The position numbers were made by a program, and so were the translations under genes. Shown piece by piece: positions 42,356 through 43,883 of a stretch of 43,883 bases of DNA. Below the pieces are notes generated by a model. That model did no database searches. It was not told the origin of the DNA and worked only from the letters and a program-made list of their open reading frames with translations. The stretch is from assembly GCA_049999805.1 (NCBI GenBank), contig JBNGIO010006264.1, positions 116,085-159,967 of the forward strand, in the 5' to 3' direction. The stretch comes from Folioceros fuciformis (lineage: Eukaryota > Anthocerotophyta > Anthocerotopsida > Anthocerotales). Position 1 is the first letter of the stretch. Every line of letters starts with the position of its first letter.

Positions 42356-43883
42356 TTATTGCTCCAAAAACATGTGTATGATCCCAATTGCATCTTTCAC
42401 TTGAGCATGACCTAAAATAGGCCTTTCTTGATAATATTCTTTAGAAGAATTTTCACCATCGGCAACTTCATTTTCAGGTGGAGGTTGGAAAGAAGCCCAT
42501 ACATTATCTGCATCTGAAGTAGAAAAGATAGCATATGCATTTATCTTCTCATAATCAACAAATTCTTGTGCAAACATAGTAAGGTCAATCCTGTTGTTTC
42601 AAGTCCCAACTCCCTTAACTGACAAAGAAGCAAAGAAGCATTTCTATTTTTGCGTAATCTCTATTTTACAAATCTTCACATATTGCTTGGTTGTCTTGCT
42701 ATTGCTCATCATCACTGCCAGCATTCCATGTCTCAAAACTAAGTTGATTCAAGTATATATCGAACACACTACCACTTGCTTTCTCTTGTCATAACTCAAA
42801 GTGCTTTCAACAATTTCTAATGATTTTCCTTCAACATTGATACGCTAAGCTTTTTTGAACATAGTCACGTCAAGATATTCATCTATAAGAAAAGAATTAC
42901 CATTTTAAATATCTTGGATTTAATGTCGAACGAACCTTTTTCCTATAATTAGCCTTAAAAGACTACATAATGCTTATATCTATGGGTTGGTAACGAGCCG
43001 TAACATTAGAAGGAAAAAAATTCAACCCTTTTAATTTAAAGCGAACTTTGTGTCTCAACTGATAGTTTATGAATATGAGCATTATCCAAAAGAAGCAAGA
43101 CATTAGTACGGCCCCTAACTCTCATGTTTGCATAAAAAAAGAGAATAAATTGCTCAAATGAAGGTATCAATATTCAAGCATTTGAGTTTGCTAACCAATG
43201 AATACCTAGACTCTCCACTTGTCTAATGTTGCGATTAGTTAAGCTGTTGGCCCCAAAAATTTGTTGATTACAAAGTGTGGTAATTTATAACTACCATCCA
43301 TATTGGCTATCAAACCAACATTTAGCCTTTCCTTTAGAGTTTCCTTTCCATTCAGTCTCTTTGTTGCCAATGTTTTGTTTAGTTCCAACCTATAGAATAT
43401 CCTTGTTTGCTCCATATTAAAAATAGTTTGAGGTTCATATTCTTGCATGATACTTTTAATGACTTTCATTCTATCTTAAACTACCTGTGACGTGTTAGCA
43501 CTTGCAACTTCTCCATTCTTTATATAACCCTTAATGTCATGTCAATGTTTAAGCTTTGTCACCCAACCATGAGAAAATGTTAGTGGTTTTTCTAACCTTT
43601 CTGCTTCTGGTAATCTATCATAGAATTGTTATCCTATTTGACACAACATATCGTTAGAGTTAGTGACATTTCCTTCTATCGTCACAAACTATGAAAATAA
43701 AGCATCCTCAACCTTGGAATGAAACGATCCTTACTTTCTTTAGAATTAGCTTTATGATCCTTTTTCAAAATTCATCTTTTTTTTTGAAAATATGACCTAG
43801 GCTCATAGCAAAAATTGGCATGCTGAATTGAAGAAAAGCCCAAGCACTAACCTCTCGATTAATAGCTCTACTATGAGCATCTT
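42356..43883 (-). mobile_element. Dead pogo/Tigger-like DNA transposase, running off the right edge
   Basis: Read from the right edge on the minus strand: a CENP-B-type DNA-binding segment (GWVTKLKH, then DIKGYIKNGEVASAN, with two stops) at 43580-43480; the first DDE block (IFNMEQTRIFYRLE, then KERLNVGLIANMDGSYKLPH) at 43430-43270; LLLLDNAHIHKLSV near 43090; FFPSNVTARYQPIDISIM then SFKANYRKK near 43010-42930; and a C-terminal tail ending IIHMFLEQ at 42358. In active relatives the first block reads N-x-DET; here it reads NMEQT, so the first catalytic Asp is lost. Stops and frame changes recur. The remaining N-terminus and the right-hand terminal repeat lie outside the window; I did not find a clear left terminal repeat. 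Confidence 0.85.

Noticed and set aside
1-43883. CRISPR arrays, operons, ribosome-binding sites or prokaryotic mobile elements
   Set aside because: The window is eukaryotic with spliceosomal introns; tandem repeats seen here have no spacer structure.

Overview
The window looks like nuclear DNA from a land plant. Genes carry many short GT-AG introns, the protein set is plant-typical (cytosolic glutamine synthetase, organellar aconitase, plastid NFU, CDKG kinase, LRB/POB1-type BTB protein, XS/XH protein, PLS-class PPR protein), and Ty1/copia, pogo-like and non-LTR-like remnants lie between genes. The intronless PPR gene with recently duplicated modules, the short introns and the non-LTR element type hint at a non-flowering plant (moss, lycophyte or fern grade). 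That placement is inference. Three gaps of exactly 100 N (545-644, 2361-2460, 36636-36735) are probably fixed-size placeholders.

Layout. 1-141: first coding exon of a glutamine synthetase gene (minus), running off the left edge. 142-3901: its promoter and unassigned sequence. 3902-8700: complete 19-exon aconitase gene (minus). 8701-12172: intergenic, with a non-LTR retroelement remnant and tandem repeats. 12173-12427: molybdopterin synthase small subunit (plus). 12719-13649: organellar ribosomal protein bL25 (minus). 13939-15768: BTB-BACK protein (minus). 17199-19588: broken zf-XS/XS/XH gene (plus), followed by a degenerate copia element to 24184. 24780-25841: plastid NFU (minus). 27415-29390: decayed methionine aminopeptidase 1A (plus). 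29628-30102: minisatellites. 30643-31683: ribosomal protein uL13/RPL13A (minus), head to head with a small V-ATPase subunit e gene (32048-32510, plus) that is only visible after splicing. 32996-37050: CDKG-type kinase (minus). 38407-41448: PPR protein (minus). 41449-43883: AT-rich DNA ending in a dead pogo/Tigger-like transposase (minus).

The intact genes are housekeeping genes with no shared pathway: central metabolism, Moco and Fe-S biogenesis, cytosolic and organellar translation, proton pumping, splicing-linked kinase signalling and organellar RNA processing. I rebuilt exon chains for aconitase, bL25, BTB, NFU, RPL13A and VHA-e; each stays in frame from start to stop at about family length, so these calls are firm. 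Two genes (FDM-like and MAP1A-like) carry several independent frame breaks and look like pseudogenes.

I found no multi-gene system that looks new. The most interesting points are the RPL13A/VHA-e bidirectional promoter with telo-box, site II motifs and a perfect hairpin; the XH-domain gene with a 300-bp exon-intron-exon duplication and a copia element at its 3' end; the PPR gene whose 3' tandem duplication seems to have removed the DYW tail; and three conserved-looking but unrecognised minus-strand exons.
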